The position numbers and the translations under genes are program-made. From Iodobacter violaceini (GTDB lineage: Bacteria > Pseudomonadota > Gammaproteobacteria > Burkholderiales > Chitinibacteraceae), in the NCBI RefSeq assembly GCF_011601265.1, contig NZ_JAAOLX010000004.1:1-64000 (forward strand): a stretch of DNA of 64,000 bases, in the 5' to 3' direction. Below, in pieces: positions 7,379 to 16,426 of this stretch (position 1 is its first letter; every line of letters begins with the position of its first letter). The notes beneath the pieces are model-generated. The model searched no databases, was not told where the DNA came from, and worked only from the letters and a program-made list of their open reading frames with translations.

Positions 7379-7441
7379 ACCTAGCCCGTCGATCAAGGGG
7401 GCTCGCCGCAAGCGGCGAGTCCCTCACCCCAAAGGTCAGGC
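7379..7441 (+). other. attC recombination site, last of array A (site 10)
   Basis: Outer box ACCTAGC (7379-7385, degenerate), strong arms GGGGGCTCGCCGC/GCGGCGAGTCCCTC and variant core GTCAGGC (7435-7441). No further attC follows, so this is the right edge of the array. Confidence 0.75.
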
Positions 7442-7500
7442 AGCACACGAAGCTACCGTTTCATATCCACCAGCCAACTGCCCGTCATTCTGAGGTATTA

Positions 7501-7530
7501 AATCAGCCCCATTTATTGGGGCTGATTTGA
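7501..7530. terminator. Intrinsic terminator-like hairpin
   Basis: A perfect 10-bp stem AATCAGCCCC / GGGGCTGATT (7501-7510, 7518-7527) with a 7-base loop. It would close the cassette array on the + strand, or stop transcripts of the old prophage portal gene on the - strand. Confidence 0.6.
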
Positions 7531-7540
7531 TTTACCCTGT

Positions 7541-7680
7541 CGTAACTGAATACGTCTTAAACCGGATCACCCCCCCCCAGCCAGTCGTTCAGTTCCTTCA
7601 TCCGCTCCTGCAAGGGTTCAATCTCGTTATAGGCAAACACAGTCGCGGCCTTTTCTACATCGCCCAAGCCGCCGGTGCCC
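7541..7680 (-). pseudogene. P2-like phage portal protein (gpQ) remnant
   Basis: On the minus strand this stretch reads KAATVFAYNEIEPLQERM followed by KELNDWLG, the C-terminal signature of P2/PBSX-type portal vertex proteins, which form the head opening for DNA packaging. Only about 40 codons survive: the 5' part is cut by the IS3 remnant at about 7674, and a run of nine C (7570-7578) throws the end of the gene out of frame. Together with the terminase remnant at about 9980-10290 it marks an old prophage. Confidence 0.6.
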
Positions 7681-7742
7681 CCCCACCAAATAATCGTCGT
7701 TTCAAGTAGAATTTTCTCGTAATGAATTTGAGGAAGTTTTAC

Positions 7743-7904
7743 ATGAAATCATCTCGTTTTACCGATAGCCAAATCATTCCCATCCTTAAGCAAGCCGAAG
7801 GCGGCAGTCCTGTCGCTGAGCTCTGTCGCGAACATAGCTTTAGCTCGGCTACTTTTTACAAATGGCGCGCGAAATTTGGAGCGCTTGATCCGCACCAAGC
7901 CTGA
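7743..7904 (+). pseudogene. IS3 orfA fragment
   Basis: From ATG 7743 it reads [20 protein letters not shown] and on to FYKWRAKFG, the helix-turn-helix N-terminus of IS3 OrfA (DNA binding). After about 46 codons the sequence jumps to orfB in another frame and the orfA frame stops at 7904. Only the DNA-binding part would be made. Confidence 0.75.
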
Positions 7905-8415
7905 GCTACTGGCCGTACCGGAGCATATCAACGAATGCTGGTCGATGGATTTTATGCATGGCCAGTTGGCGGATGGGCGCAGCTACCGTTTATTGAACGT
8001 CATCAACGACTTTAATCGTGAGGGTTTGGCAATGGAAATTGATCTGTCCCTACCTGCAGAGCGCGTGGTCCGTGAGTTAGAGCAAATCATTGAATGGCGA
8101 GGTAAATCGAAAGCCATTCGTAGCGATAATGCCCCGGAGTACATCAGCGCAACCTTGCTCAATTGGGCGGCCAGGCAAGAAATTCGGCTGGAGCACATCC
8201 AACCTGGCAACCCCCAACAGAATGCATATGTTGAACACTACAACCGGACTGTGCGATATGACTGGCTGAATCAATACTAATTTGATTCAATCGCCGAAGT
8301 GCAAGAGTTTGGTACGAGTTGGCTGTGGACTTACAACAATGAAAGACCGAATATGGCTTTGGGTGGCATGACGCCGAAACAAAAATTAGCACTTGCGGCA
8401 GAGATCTGCTTTTAA
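7880..8415 (+). pseudogene. IS3 orfB (transposase) fragment
   Basis: The frame carries the second half of the DDE transposase: [20 protein letters not shown] (first catalytic Asp), [10 protein letters not shown] (second Asp) and the [20 protein letters not shown] motif (catalytic Glu replaced by or near V-E-H). It lacks the normal start. A TAA at 8278-8280 interrupts it just after DWLNQY, with the same frame continuing FDSIAEVQEF to a final stop near 8415. Deletion plus nonsense codon make it non-functional. Confidence 0.75.
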
Positions 8416-8440
8416 CCCCGATTAAAAATGGGGGGTACCA

Positions 8441-8775
8441 CTTCATATATATACAATACACTAGATAAAAAAACCTCACCTGAATTGGCGCCTTCTGCCC
8501 GTCATTACCTTTAGCATTTCAATTCACGAATGCATTTTTATAAAAAATAAATACCCCATAAATTCCATAAGCACAAAGTGCGTGTCGATGACTTTTTTAC
8601 AACATATCATTTAAGTATTAGCACGATATTTAAATAACAGTTATTATAAATAATTGTCTTTATAGCTTAATAATTTCACATTCATCTTCACGCATTCTCA
8701 TTTTATTTTTTCACTCAATATGATTTTTCACGACGTAAAAACCTCTATTCTTACAAACAACAGGAATAAATAATC
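8441..8775. other. AT-rich intergenic stretch
   Basis: No gene seen. The sequence is very AT-rich, as is the gene that follows, and probably holds that gene's promoter. A weak ribosome site (CAGGAATAAATAATC) precedes the ATG at 8776. Several TATAAT-like words occur, but no single promoter can be chosen with confidence. Confidence 0.5.
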
Positions 8776-9921
8776 ATGAAAAAATTTGAAGATAAAAATT
8801 TAGCCCCCAAGGCTATTCAGGCTAAAGAAAAACCTACAGAATCTAAATACAATGTTGAGAATCAAGCAGGTGTATATTATTTTACTGGGAGCGATTTTAG
8901 TGGCTTACAAGAATCCTGGATATCTAACGATACAAGCACTGATCACCTGGATGGCAGGTATAGCGGAGGAAACTCTGATTTTAACCATACCATCTCTTCA
9001 ATGGTAGTAATGAAAGGAGAATGTCAAACCACTACTGATGCCGGAGGTACAATGACGGGACCTGAAGAGTCTATGTGCTATTACCAAGCAAATAAAGGAG
9101 AAAATAATCAAGGCGTATACCCTTCTTTGGGAAATTATAATAACAAATTTACTGCTTTGAGAGTGCAACACCCAGAGATATTACGTCAAACATCTGTACC
9201 TTACCTAATTCTTAGAGACGCTACCGGTATGAGTAGTGCTAATGCCAAGATTCTGACTGATAACACGCCGGGCATGGCTCCATTTAAATTACGATTTGCT
9301 TTGGTAGTAGGTTCTTCAAGCGGATATTGGGATCTTTTTGAATATGAAAATTATGTAGGCCGCTATATTCGAGTATATGTCAACGGTGGCTCATATAGCC
9401 TGGGGGATTACGGCTTTAAAGATGATCAGTTTGATATTCTTTCTGCCAGATATGCTGATATGTTACCACCAGAGGCATGGGTACAATTTAATCCGAAAGA
9501 TACAGCAACCTACTTTATTGAAAATCAATTAGGCGTAGACACCGACATACAAATAACGACAGAACATGGCACGAGCCATGTGAACATAAAAAACGGTGGC
9601 TTACAGGATTTCTCTATAAACAATGACATGCCTGGACAAGGGGCATTTCTTTCATGGGGTGGCTATAAGGTTTCAAAGATTAGCTTGAGCAATGGTGGCA
9701 ATGGGAACGTAATAAAAATAAATTCAAGCATCAATACGCTGGAATATATATCTTTTGACAATACCCATACCAACATTATAGATTTTGAAAAAAGTGTATT
9801 TCTAAATGGCCTCTATGATAAAAATGGTTTAAGTAATCATACGGAAATAGGCGATATTAATCTGGCGCAAGTATTATCCAGCAAATACAACCTCAAGTTG
9901 GTCATAAAACCGGCAGAGTAG
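8776..9921 (+). CDS. Beta/gamma-crystallin-like protein
   Basis: 381 residues, no signal peptide, low GC. I see at least three Greek-key-like units: residues about 34-80 (YYFTGSDFSG ... NHTISSMVV), about 98-133 (SMCYYQANKG ... NNKFTALRV) and about 183-228 (YWDLFEYENYVGRYIRV ... LGDYGFKDDQFDILSARY). The Y/F-aromatic start, Gly, and the NNxx(S/T)S-like box are the marks of beta/gamma-crystallin motifs, which in microbes often bind calcium. The C-terminal third (residues about 250-381) is Asn/Gly-rich and unassigned. The gene lies between two prophage fragments and may be phage cargo. Its cell role is unknown. Confidence 0.6.
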   Translation: MKKFEDKNLAPKAIQAKEKPTESKYNVENQAGVYYFTGSDFSGLQESWISNDTSTDHLDGRYSGGNSDFNHTISSMVVMKGECQTTTDAGGTMTGPEESMCYYQANKGENNQGVYPSLGNYNNKFTALRVQHPEILRQTSVPYLILRDATGMSSANAKILTDNTPGMAPFKLRFALVVGSSSGYWDLFEYENYVGRYIRVYVNGGSYSLGDYGFKDDQFDILSARYADMLPPEAWVQFNPKDTATYFIENQLGVDTDIQITTEHGTSHVNIKNGGLQDFSINNDMPGQGAFLSWGGYKVSKISLSNGGNGNVIKINSSINTLEYISFDNTHTNIIDFEKSVFLNGLYDKNGLSNHTEIGDINLAQVLSSKYNLKLVIKPAE

Positions 9922-9979
9922 GAAGCTGAGGCAGGTTGCTGAATATGGGCACCAAAGCCTGAAACAAAACGCATCAAAA

Positions 9980-10290
9980 AATATTTAAAAATCTACGGAA
10001 CTTGCCATCCGGCACCAGCGGCGGGGCCAGTACAATCAGGCCCGCGCTGTCCCCGGATAAAGCCGGGTCGTAGCCAAGTCATACAGGCCGGAGGCCAAAT
10101 GGGCGCGGGGCGATGGCTTTGAAGTCGTCCCATTTCTCCCAGCTATCGACCATGCACTTTTGTAATTCAGATAAGGGAAAGATGCTGGCGCTAGTGCAGC
10201 GTTGTGCAATTCGGCAAGACGATTGGATCGCCTTTAACTCTAAATCAACGGCGTCTTTAGCTGAGCGCCCCCTTGCGGCAACTCCCCACT
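9980..10290 (-). pseudogene. P2-like terminase ATPase subunit (gpP) remnant
   Basis: Read on the minus strand, one frame gives LSELQKCMVDSWEKWDDFK, then APRPFGLRPV, a stop (TGA at the place where P2-like terminases have Trp), then LGYDPALSGDSAGLIVLAPP and LVPDGKFR. This is the join of the ATPase and nuclease parts of the large terminase of P2-type phages. The rest of the gene is missing or decayed. Order (terminase upstream of portal on the same strand) matches the PQ operon of P2. Confidence 0.7.
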
Positions 10291-10321
10291 ACGCCACTCA
10301 TCGCGGCTTGTGTAGCATGAG

Positions 10322-10342
10322 CAACTCCTAAAGCCGGAGTTG
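10322..10342 (+). promoter_or_regulatory. Hairpin covering the ggt ribosome site
   Basis: The arms CAACTCC (10322-10328) and GGAGTTG (10336-10342) are perfect complements, and the right arm holds the GGAG that should serve as ribosome site for the ATG at 10348. The fold could limit translation of the next gene. No ligand-binding structure is evident. Confidence 0.4.
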
Positions 10343-10347
10343 ATTCA

Positions 10348-12081
10348 ATGAATAAACCATTCATCGCTACACTCATCGTCTTAATGATTGCACCTGCGTG
10401 GGCCAGGCAGCCCGTTGCCACGGGTTATGGTGGCGCAGTGGCGACGATTTCCGACCCTGCCAGCCAGGCCGCGATGCGCATCTTAAATGCAGGCGGCAAT
10501 GCCATTGACGCCGCCGTTGCAGCCGCGGCCACGCTGGGTGTGACCGATCCATTCAGCTGCGGCATTGGCGGCGGTGGCTTTATGCTGATTTATTCTGCCA
10601 AAGATAAAAAAATCATCAGCATTGATTCCCGCGAAACGGCACCCGCCTACTTCAATCCACGGGTGTACCAAAAAAATGGCAAAGAAATGGAATGGGATGA
10701 TGTGGTGCCCACTGGCATTTCTGTGGGTGTACCCGGCACGGTGCGCGGCTGGCATGAGGCGCTGGCGCGTTATGGCACGCTGGATATGGCGAGGGTCTTA
10801 CAACCCGCCATTCAGGTGGCTGAAACCGGCTTTAAAATCAGCCCTAATTTCTATCGCATTAATCAAATCAATGAAGCCAAATTTGCCCGCTTTAGCTCAA
10901 CATCGGCACTGTATTTAAAAGACGGTAAAGCCCTGCCTGTCGGCACAAGCTTTCGCAACCCAGATTTAGCCGCCACTTATCGCGCAATCAGCAAAGGCGG
11001 CGTAAAAGCTTTTTACGAGGGGCCACTGGCCAGACAAATTGTGCAAGCCGCGAATACGCCGCCCGTGAATTCAGGCGTTTCTGTGATGACGGGGCAAATG
11101 ACGCTGGCTGATTTAAAAGACTATGAAGTACGGCTGCGCCAACCCATTCATTCCACCTACCGGGGGCTGGATTTATACGGCATGGCCATGCCTTCATCCG
11201 GCGGCATAGCTATTGCCGAAGCGCTGAATATCTTAGAAGGCTTTGATCTTAAAACCATACCCAAGGCGCAAGTTGAGCATCTGTATATGGAGGCCGCTAA
11301 GCTCGCCTTTGCTGATCGCAACGCCTATGTGGCCGACGGGGAATATACCGATGTGCCTAAGACCGGTCTGCTATCCAAAGCCTATGCGGCAGAACGCGCT
11401 AAACTGATCGATCTGAAACAAAGTCACGGCAAAGCCAGTGCAGGCGATCCGTTTTTATTCCAGGACGATCAATCCCGCCCGCTGCGCCCTAAAGCCAGCC
11501 TCAGCACCGAGCCAGCCCACACTACACACCTGACAGTCAGCGATAAGGAAGGCAATATCGTTGCCTATACCTTTACCATCGAAGACTGGGGTGGCAGCGG
11601 CATTGTGGTGCCAGGCAAAGGATTCTTGCTGAACAATGAAATGACCGACTTTGAGTTCAGCGGCCCGCATCCTAATGTGCCCGAAGCAGGCAAACGCCCG
11701 CGCTCCAGCATGTCGCCTACCCTTGCCTTTAAAAATGGCAAGCCAGTATTTAGCATAGGCTCGCCAGGCGGCTCCACCATTATCACCACCGTTTTGCAAA
11801 CCATCGTCAATCATATCGACCTTGGCATGCCACTGGGTGATGCGCTGGCCGCACCCCGCCTCAGCCAAAGAAATGGCGATAAAACCGAAGTAGAAACGCT
11901 GTTGAAATTTACAAGCAGCCCACAAGCCAAGGCGCTGGAGCAATATGGACATCAATGGAGTGAAACCGATGAAATTGGTGCCGCCAACGGCCTGCAGTTT
12001 AATAACGACGGCAGCACTACGGCAGTAAGCGAGCCATTGCGTCATGGCGGCGGCAGCGCCATGGTGCAAAAGCCGCAGTGA
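10348..12081 (+). CDS. ggt: Gamma-glutamyltranspeptidase precursor
   Basis: 577 residues, usual length. An N-terminal Sec signal (residues 1-19, ending PAWA) sends it to the periplasm. The enzyme cleaves the gamma-glutamyl bond of glutathione and moves the glutamyl group to water or amino acids. The precursor cuts itself at the TTH motif: Thr392 (PAHTTHLTV) becomes the nucleophile of the small subunit. The substrate-loop SPGGST motif (GSPGGSTIIT) and the large-subunit GGNAIDAAVA motif are present. It stands alone between prophage debris and bioB, which is on the opposite strand. Confidence 0.93.
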   Translation: MNKPFIATLIVLMIAPAWARQPVATGYGGAVATISDPASQAAMRILNAGGNAIDAAVAAAATLGVTDPFSCGIGGGGFMLIYSAKDKKIISIDSRETAPAYFNPRVYQKNGKEMEWDDVVPTGISVGVPGTVRGWHEALARYGTLDMARVLQPAIQVAETGFKISPNFYRINQINEAKFARFSSTSALYLKDGKALPVGTSFRNPDLAATYRAISKGGVKAFYEGPLARQIVQAANTPPVNSGVSVMTGQMTLADLKDYEVRLRQPIHSTYRGLDLYGMAMPSSGGIAIAEALNILEGFDLKTIPKAQVEHLYMEAAKLAFADRNAYVADGEYTDVPKTGLLSKAYAAERAKLIDLKQSHGKASAGDPFLFQDDQSRPLRPKASLSTEPAHTTHLTVSDKEGNIVAYTFTIEDWGGSGIVVPGKGFLLNNEMTDFEFSGPHPNVPEAGKRPRSSMSPTLAFKNGKPVFSIGSPGGSTIITTVLQTIVNHIDLGMPLGDALAAPRLSQRNGDKTEVETLLKFTSSPQAKALEQYGHQWSETDEIGAANGLQFNNDGSTTAVSEPLRHGGGSAMVQKPQ

Positions 12082-12142
12082 TTTAAATAAACACTTCAGC
12101 GTAAAACTAAGGGGGCAAAATCCCGAACCCTTAATCCCCCAA

Positions 12143-12206
12143 AGAGCACAGAGTTTCACAGAGGAAACAAGAGATTTGCTGCTTTTCTCTGTGATCTCTG
12201 TGCTCT
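12143..12206. repeat. Palindromic CACAGAG repeat
   Basis: The perfect arms AGAGCACAGAG (12143-12153) and CTCTGTGCTCT (12196-12206) continue inward with a second imperfect pair (TTTCACAGAGGAAA against TTTTCTCTGTGAT). It lies between the convergent genes ggt and bioB. The same words recur at 53723-53765 and near 62934 and 63254. Confidence 0.6.
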
Positions 12207-12314
12207 CGTTTTACTCTGTGGTTCAGGGGGTCGCTCTCTGGCAAGGCAGATTTTAAGGATGGGCAGAGCCGTTAGGTGATACCCGTCCTGCTGGCCTATA
12301 AAAGCTTTACCCTC

Positions 12315-13325
12315 TTACAGGGGCTGAATATTTAACTTAGCAAATAAATTACGATCACGGCTTACATCAGGATTACCTGTGGTCAGCAATTTATCTCCGT
12401 AAAAAATCGAATTAGCCCCGGCCATAAAACACAAAGCCTGCATGGCTTCCGGCATTTGCTGACGGCCTGCTGAAAGGCGCACAAAGGATTTGGGCATGGT
12501 AATACGTGCCACGGCGATCATACGCACGAACTCTGTCCAATCAATCGCCTCGCCTTCTTCCAGCGGCGTGCCTTCGATCTTCACCAAATTATTAATCGGC
12601 ACCGAATCAGGCTGTGGCTCCAGATTAGCCAGCTGAGCGATCAGGCCAACGCGATCCAGCCTTGTTTCACCCAAACCGACAATCCCGCCACTACAGACAT
12701 TCAAGCCTGCTTTACGCACCTTACCCAGGGTATCCAGGCGATCCTGATAGCTATGGCTGGTCACGATATTGGCGTAATTTTCTGGTGAGGTATCCAGATT
12801 GTGGTTGTAATAATCCAAGCCTGAATCACGTAACTCTTCGGCCTGGCCATCTTTCAGCATGCCAAATGTTGCACAGGTTTCTAAGCCCAGTGCTTTCACA
12901 CCTGCAATCATTTTTTTGACTTCAACTAAATCTTTGGTCTTTGGGCCGCGCCATGCTGCGCCCATACAGAAGCGCGATGCGCCGTTTTCTTTTGCAACCC
13001 GCGCCACATCGATCACTTCATCGGCGTTCATCAGCACTTCTTTTTCCAGACCCGTATCGTATCTGGCCGATTGCGAGCAATAACCACAGTCTTCTGAGCA
13101 ACCACCGGTTTTTACTGAAAGCAAGGTAGAAAGCTGTACCTTATTGGCATCAAAGTGCTGACGATGCACTGTCTGCGCCTGAAAAACCAGATCATTAAAG
13201 GGCAAGTCAAAAAGCGCGGCAACCGCCTCTAAAGAGTAAGCACCACTTTCCGGATGCGGCGTTAAGCGTTTAAATTCAATGGGGCGGGCTTGATTTTCTT
13301 GAGGCATCGTCATGGGCATAGACAT
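12315..13325 (-). CDS. bioB: Biotin synthase
   Basis: About 336 residues. This radical SAM enzyme inserts sulfur into dethiobiotin, the last step of biotin synthesis. The CxxxCxxC motif that binds the 4Fe-4S cluster is seen as CSEDCGYC at about residue 75. The second-cluster Cys residues (in SRFCMGAAW and TCATFGML) and the conserved Arg of VRLSAGR are present. Several starts are possible within 40 bp (GTG 13349, ATG 13325, 13313, 13307); none has a strong ribosome site. The gene stands alone, without bioADFC neighbours, and is divergent from comF. Confidence 0.93.
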   Translation of the reverse strand: MSMPMTMPQENQARPIEFKRLTPHPESGAYSLEAVAALFDLPFNDLVFQAQTVHRQHFDANKVQLSTLLSVKTGGCSEDCGYCSQSARYDTGLEKEVLMNADEVIDVARVAKENGASRFCMGAAWRGPKTKDLVEVKKMIAGVKALGLETCATFGMLKDGQAEELRDSGLDYYNHNLDTSPENYANIVTSHSYQDRLDTLGKVRKAGLNVCSGGIVGLGETRLDRVGLIAQLANLEPQPDSVPINNLVKIEGTPLEEGEAIDWTEFVRMIAVARITMPKSFVRLSAGRQQMPEAMQALCFMAGANSIFYGDKLLTTGNPDVSRDRNLFAKLNIQPL

Positions 13326-13394
13326 CCAAATGTGGCCCTGGATCCGCACAGGAAGCTGGCAATTTCCAAGGTAAAACGCATAATCAAGCTGTGA

Positions 13395-14105
13395 TTGTCT
13401 GAATCGGGCGCCAAGTTGTCAAATTTTATCTTTAATTTTTTGAACAACTGCGCGCCACCCTGCCGCTGCGTGCTTTGTGCGGCCAGCTGTAAAAACAACG
13501 CACTTTGCCCTGACTGTCTGCGCCACTTACCCTATTTAACTCAGGCGCTATGCCCTCAGTGTGCCCTGCCTGCCCATGATGGCGGCCTGTGCGCAGCTTG
13601 CTTAAATCATCCGCCTGCATTTGATTTTAGCTTTGCAGCTTTTACCTACACAGCCCCGATCACCCAGCTGATTATTGCCGCAAAGTTTTCCGGCCATTGG
13701 TCGCTTCTGCCTGCGCTGGGGCAACTGCTGCTGGACCAAGTCTCTGCCGCACCGCGCCCCCATTTTATAATTCCACTCCCTTTGCACCCAAAGCGGCTGT
13801 CAGAGCGGGGCTATAACCAGGCATTTGAGCTGGCAAAGCCCATTGCCCGGCAATTACAGCTGGATCTGCGGCCTGAGCTGCTGGAGCGCCGTATCAATAC
13901 GGAGCATCAGGCCCGTTTGTCACAAGCAGAACGCCATAAAAACATGCAAAAAGCGTTTTATACCCGTCACAATCTGGAGGGAAAACATGTGGTGCTTATT
14001 GATGATGTGATGACCTCGGGCTCCAGCCTGCATGCGGCTGCGGCATGTTTAAAAAAGGCAGGCGCTGCCCGCGTGGATAATTGGGTCTTAGCCAGAGCCA
14101 TCTAA
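13395..14105 (+). CDS. comF: ComF family protein
   Basis: About 236 residues from a TTG start; no ATG exists near the N-terminus, so TTG at 13395, 13416 or 13437 are the options. The first 65 residues hold CxxC pairs (CVLC, CPDC, CPQC, CAAC) of a zinc-ribbon. The C-terminal half is a type I phosphoribosyltransferase fold with the PRPP-loop [13 protein letters not shown]. ComF is needed for natural DNA uptake, probably moving single-stranded DNA into the cytosol. Its stop overlaps by 4 bp the stop of the minus-strand pseudogene downstream. Confidence 0.88.
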   Translation: MSESGAKLSNFIFNFLNNCAPPCRCVLCAASCKNNALCPDCLRHLPYLTQALCPQCALPAHDGGLCAACLNHPPAFDFSFAAFTYTAPITQLIIAAKFSGHWSLLPALGQLLLDQVSAAPRPHFIIPLPLHPKRLSERGYNQAFELAKPIARQLQLDLRPELLERRINTEHQARLSQAERHKNMQKAFYTRHNLEGKHVVLIDDVMTSGSSLHAAAACLKKAGAARVDNWVLARAI

Positions 14106-14837
14106 ACACCGCCCTGACGCTGATAGCTGCGAATAATTTGGCTCATTTCACCCAAGGCAGAAAGTGTTGCTATGCCTTTATTTATATCCTTGATTAATTT
14201 CCGTCCATCATGGTGTGCCTTACTGGCGGCAAAATACAGCAAGTATTTTTCTGTACCTGGCAAAGGCTTAATTTGGTAATCACTCTTTTTTAAATCAAAC
14301 AAAACCAAATTGGCCAGCCCCTGGAAAACTTCCTGCATATCCACCACCACATCGCAGTGTTTTCTGTCTATTTTCTCCCGATAAATTCTATTCTCTGGCA
14401 AATGAATATAAAGTATTGCACCACCATGGATCGCACATGTTTGTAAATGAGCCAGGTCAGCGAATCTATTTACCTGCGGTGTTTTATAACGGCTGCGGGC
14501 ATACAAACATAAAGGTGTCAGGCGGTGATAATTTTTTGAAAAAATGAATTTTTCCTCACGCTCCGCCGTTTTAAAACCGACATCACCATATCAAAGCGAT
14601 GATGTGATTTAACCTCATACAATACAACGCGCCCACAGAATCAAAGCAATGGCAGGTGGATTCATCATATTGAAAAATATGATGAATTACGGCGGCAGGA
14701 ATCCCCCCCCACCTCGGCATGGCTATTTAGCGGATAAGACATGGATGGCCAGTGGCTGCCCCGCCACAAGCCTGAACAGGCATTGCGGCTGCAGAAAAAG
14801 AAAAGCCTAAGAAATGTAAAAGCACTAAGAACTTCAT
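14102..14837 (-). pseudogene. Family-3 solute-binding protein, frameshifted
   Basis: The start at 14837 gives a clean signal peptide (MKFLVLLHFLGFSFSAAAMP), then the frame breaks after about 35 codons. Later parts in other frames give DVGFKTAEREEKFIFSKNYH and continue without a stop into the long 3' piece ending at 14102. The pattern is that of periplasmic amino-acid-type binding proteins (transporter substrate-binding domain). At least two frameshifts separate the parts, so the gene is dead, or the product is only a fragment. No ABC permease is nearby. Confidence 0.65.
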
Positions 14838-15253
14838 ACGTCACCACCCATATCAATGAAGCACAGCCTCGCCAGGGCTATTTGCGCATTACTTTACAAA
14901 AACAGAGCTGATCTGACACTAATAATAATTGCTTTATATTTAATCCAGCGCATTAAAAACCACCAAAAAAAATTTCAATAAGCAAGACTACTTACGCCAC
15001 CTGAATTAAGCCGGTTATTAAAATATAAATAATTTTCATTTCAGCATTTTATTCAAAATGAACACTTACTTAGCTATTGCTCTTTAAATAGACAACAATA
15101 AGTTCCCTTGCATTTGCGTAAATTGTTACGGGCTTAATCGTGTAATAGTGACATGTTCATTATGGATTTGATCGTTAAAATGACGTCAACATTCAGATGA
15201 CATGAGGCTGCAGGTGCGCCCTGCCAGCACATGCGCCACAAAGAGGAAAAACT
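14838..15253. other. Intergenic region upstream of XRE-type gene
   Basis: AT-rich, about 416 bp, with no gene seen. It should hold the promoter of the regulator starting at 15254. I see no clear operator. Confidence 0.4.
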
Positions 15254-15580
15254 ATGCAAAACCAGATCATTAATCCACGTGAAGTTCGTCAGCAGCTCGG
15301 CATGAACCAGCAAGAGTTCTGGAGCAAAATCGGCGTAACGCAAAGTGGCGGCTCACGCTACGAAAGCGGCCGCAATATGCCACGTCCGGTTCGTGAGCTG
15401 CTGCGCGTTGTTCATGTTGAGCAAATCGATTTAGAACGAATCAACCGCGAAGACTATCAAATCATTCAACACCTGCGCGAAGAACGCGTAGAGCTGTACA
15501 ACACACTGCGTGCGGCTGCACAAGCTCACAACGAAGAAAAGCCCCGTCAGCACTCTGCCTCAAGCCACCTACAGGCTTAA
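15254..15580 (+). CDS. XRE-like helix-turn-helix regulator
   Basis: 108 residues with an AGAGGA ribosome site. Residues about 8-45 (REVRQQLGMNQQEFWSKIGV then TQSGGSRYESGRNMPRP) form a lambda-repressor-like helix-turn-helix: the recognition helix is TQSGGSRYE. The rest is a helical tail that may dimerise. It probably binds DNA as a small transcription regulator; the targets are unknown. It stands alone and converges on the radical SAM gene, sharing 12 bp at the 3' ends. Confidence 0.75.
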   Translation: MQNQIINPREVRQQLGMNQQEFWSKIGVTQSGGSRYESGRNMPRPVRELLRVVHVEQIDLERINREDYQIIQHLREERVELYNTLRAAAQAHNEEKPRQHSASSHLQA

Positions 15581-16426
15581 TTTCACTTCCAGCCCAAGCC
15601 CAGTGATCCGCTGGGCTAATTCCTGCATCCATACTGCAGGTGCTGCGGCCAGGCGGCCTGCTTCTGCCTGCATTGAAGGCCGCGCCAATCCATAGAGCAA
15701 CACACCTTCTATTTTTACGCCTGCCGCGATGCTTTCCTGCAAGAAATCCAGATAGCCTTGTAATTGCGCCTCATCCGGCAGAGCGCCATCCATTTCAAAC
15801 ATACAGGTTTGAATCCATGTCGGGCAATGCCTGGCTGCCAGCATTAAACGCCGCGCAACTTGCGTGCGCTTATGCGAAATCTGGTTTACCACCGAAAACC
15901 CGTCTTCCGGTGCACGATCCAGCTTAAACCACACCTCCCCACCCGACGCACTCATCAGGCTCAGCGCTTCCTGCACTTGCTTGCGGTCCAGCTGGCTGCC
16001 ATTGGTAATCAGTACCAGCTTAATTTTGCCGGTCAGATCAAAATCACGAAGAATCGCCATCACCCGCTCTGCGCAGGCTAAAAATTGCAAGCTGCTCGTG
16101 GGCTCGCCATTTCCTGAAAACGCCACATCATTCAAGCGCCTGGCCTCAGGCGGGACACGGGTTTGCATAAAATCACCCCGCACAATATCGTGCAGCAGAT
16201 GGCGCAGCTCGGTCTCCATTAATTCCAAATCCAGCTCAGGCGCGCCACCCCGCTTTAAATCCGGCACCTGGCAGTACACGCAGCGCCAGTTGCAGGCGTT
16301 ATTCGGGTTGAGATTAATCCCAACAGAAACGCCGCCTGCACGCCGTGAAACCACGGGATACACATAAACACAGCCGGCGCTGTCCCGGCTGTGGTCAATC
16401 ACTTGTAAAACGGTCTTACTTGTCAT
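15569..16426 (-). CDS. Radical SAM protein
   Basis: 285 residues with the SAM-cluster motif CNWRCVYC (residues about 44-51; CxxxCxxC) after NLNPNNA, then VAFSGNGEPTSS, the SAM-binding GNGEP-like motif, and a TIM-barrel-type remainder (VLITNGSQLDR). The family, found widely in betaproteobacteria, resembles the wyosine/MoaA-like group, but the substrate is unknown. It overlaps the end of the UspA-like gene by 11 bp on the same strand, so the two are likely co-transcribed. Confidence 0.8.
   Translation of the reverse strand: MTSKTVLQVIDHSRDSAGCVYVYPVVSRRAGGVSVGINLNPNNACNWRCVYCQVPDLKRGGAPELDLELMETELRHLLHDIVRGDFMQTRVPPEARRLNDVAFSGNGEPTSSLQFLACAERVMAILRDFDLTGKIKLVLITNGSQLDRKQVQEALSLMSASGGEVWFKLDRAPEDGFSVVNQISHKRTQVARRLMLAARHCPTWIQTCMFEMDGALPDEAQLQGYLDFLQESIAAGVKIEGVLLYGLARPSMQAEAGRLAAAPAVWMQELAQRITGLGLEVKLSL

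Larger units (their letters stand above)
7674..8440 (+). mobile_element. IS3-family element, internally deleted
   Basis: The ends look like imperfect inverted repeats (GGTGCCCCCC at about 7674 and GGGGGGTACC at about 8430-8439, with AATCG further in on both sides). Inside, the start of orfA is joined to the second half of orfB, so most of orfA and the first part of orfB are gone. The element cannot make its own transposase. Confidence 0.7.

Noticed and set aside
7570..7578. Run of nine C as a phase-variation switch
   Set aside because: It sits in a dead portal gene fragment, so slippage would have no product to switch.
10113..10331. 72-codon plus-strand frame
   Set aside because: It lies opposite the terminase remnant, whose minus-strand translation is clearly phage-like.
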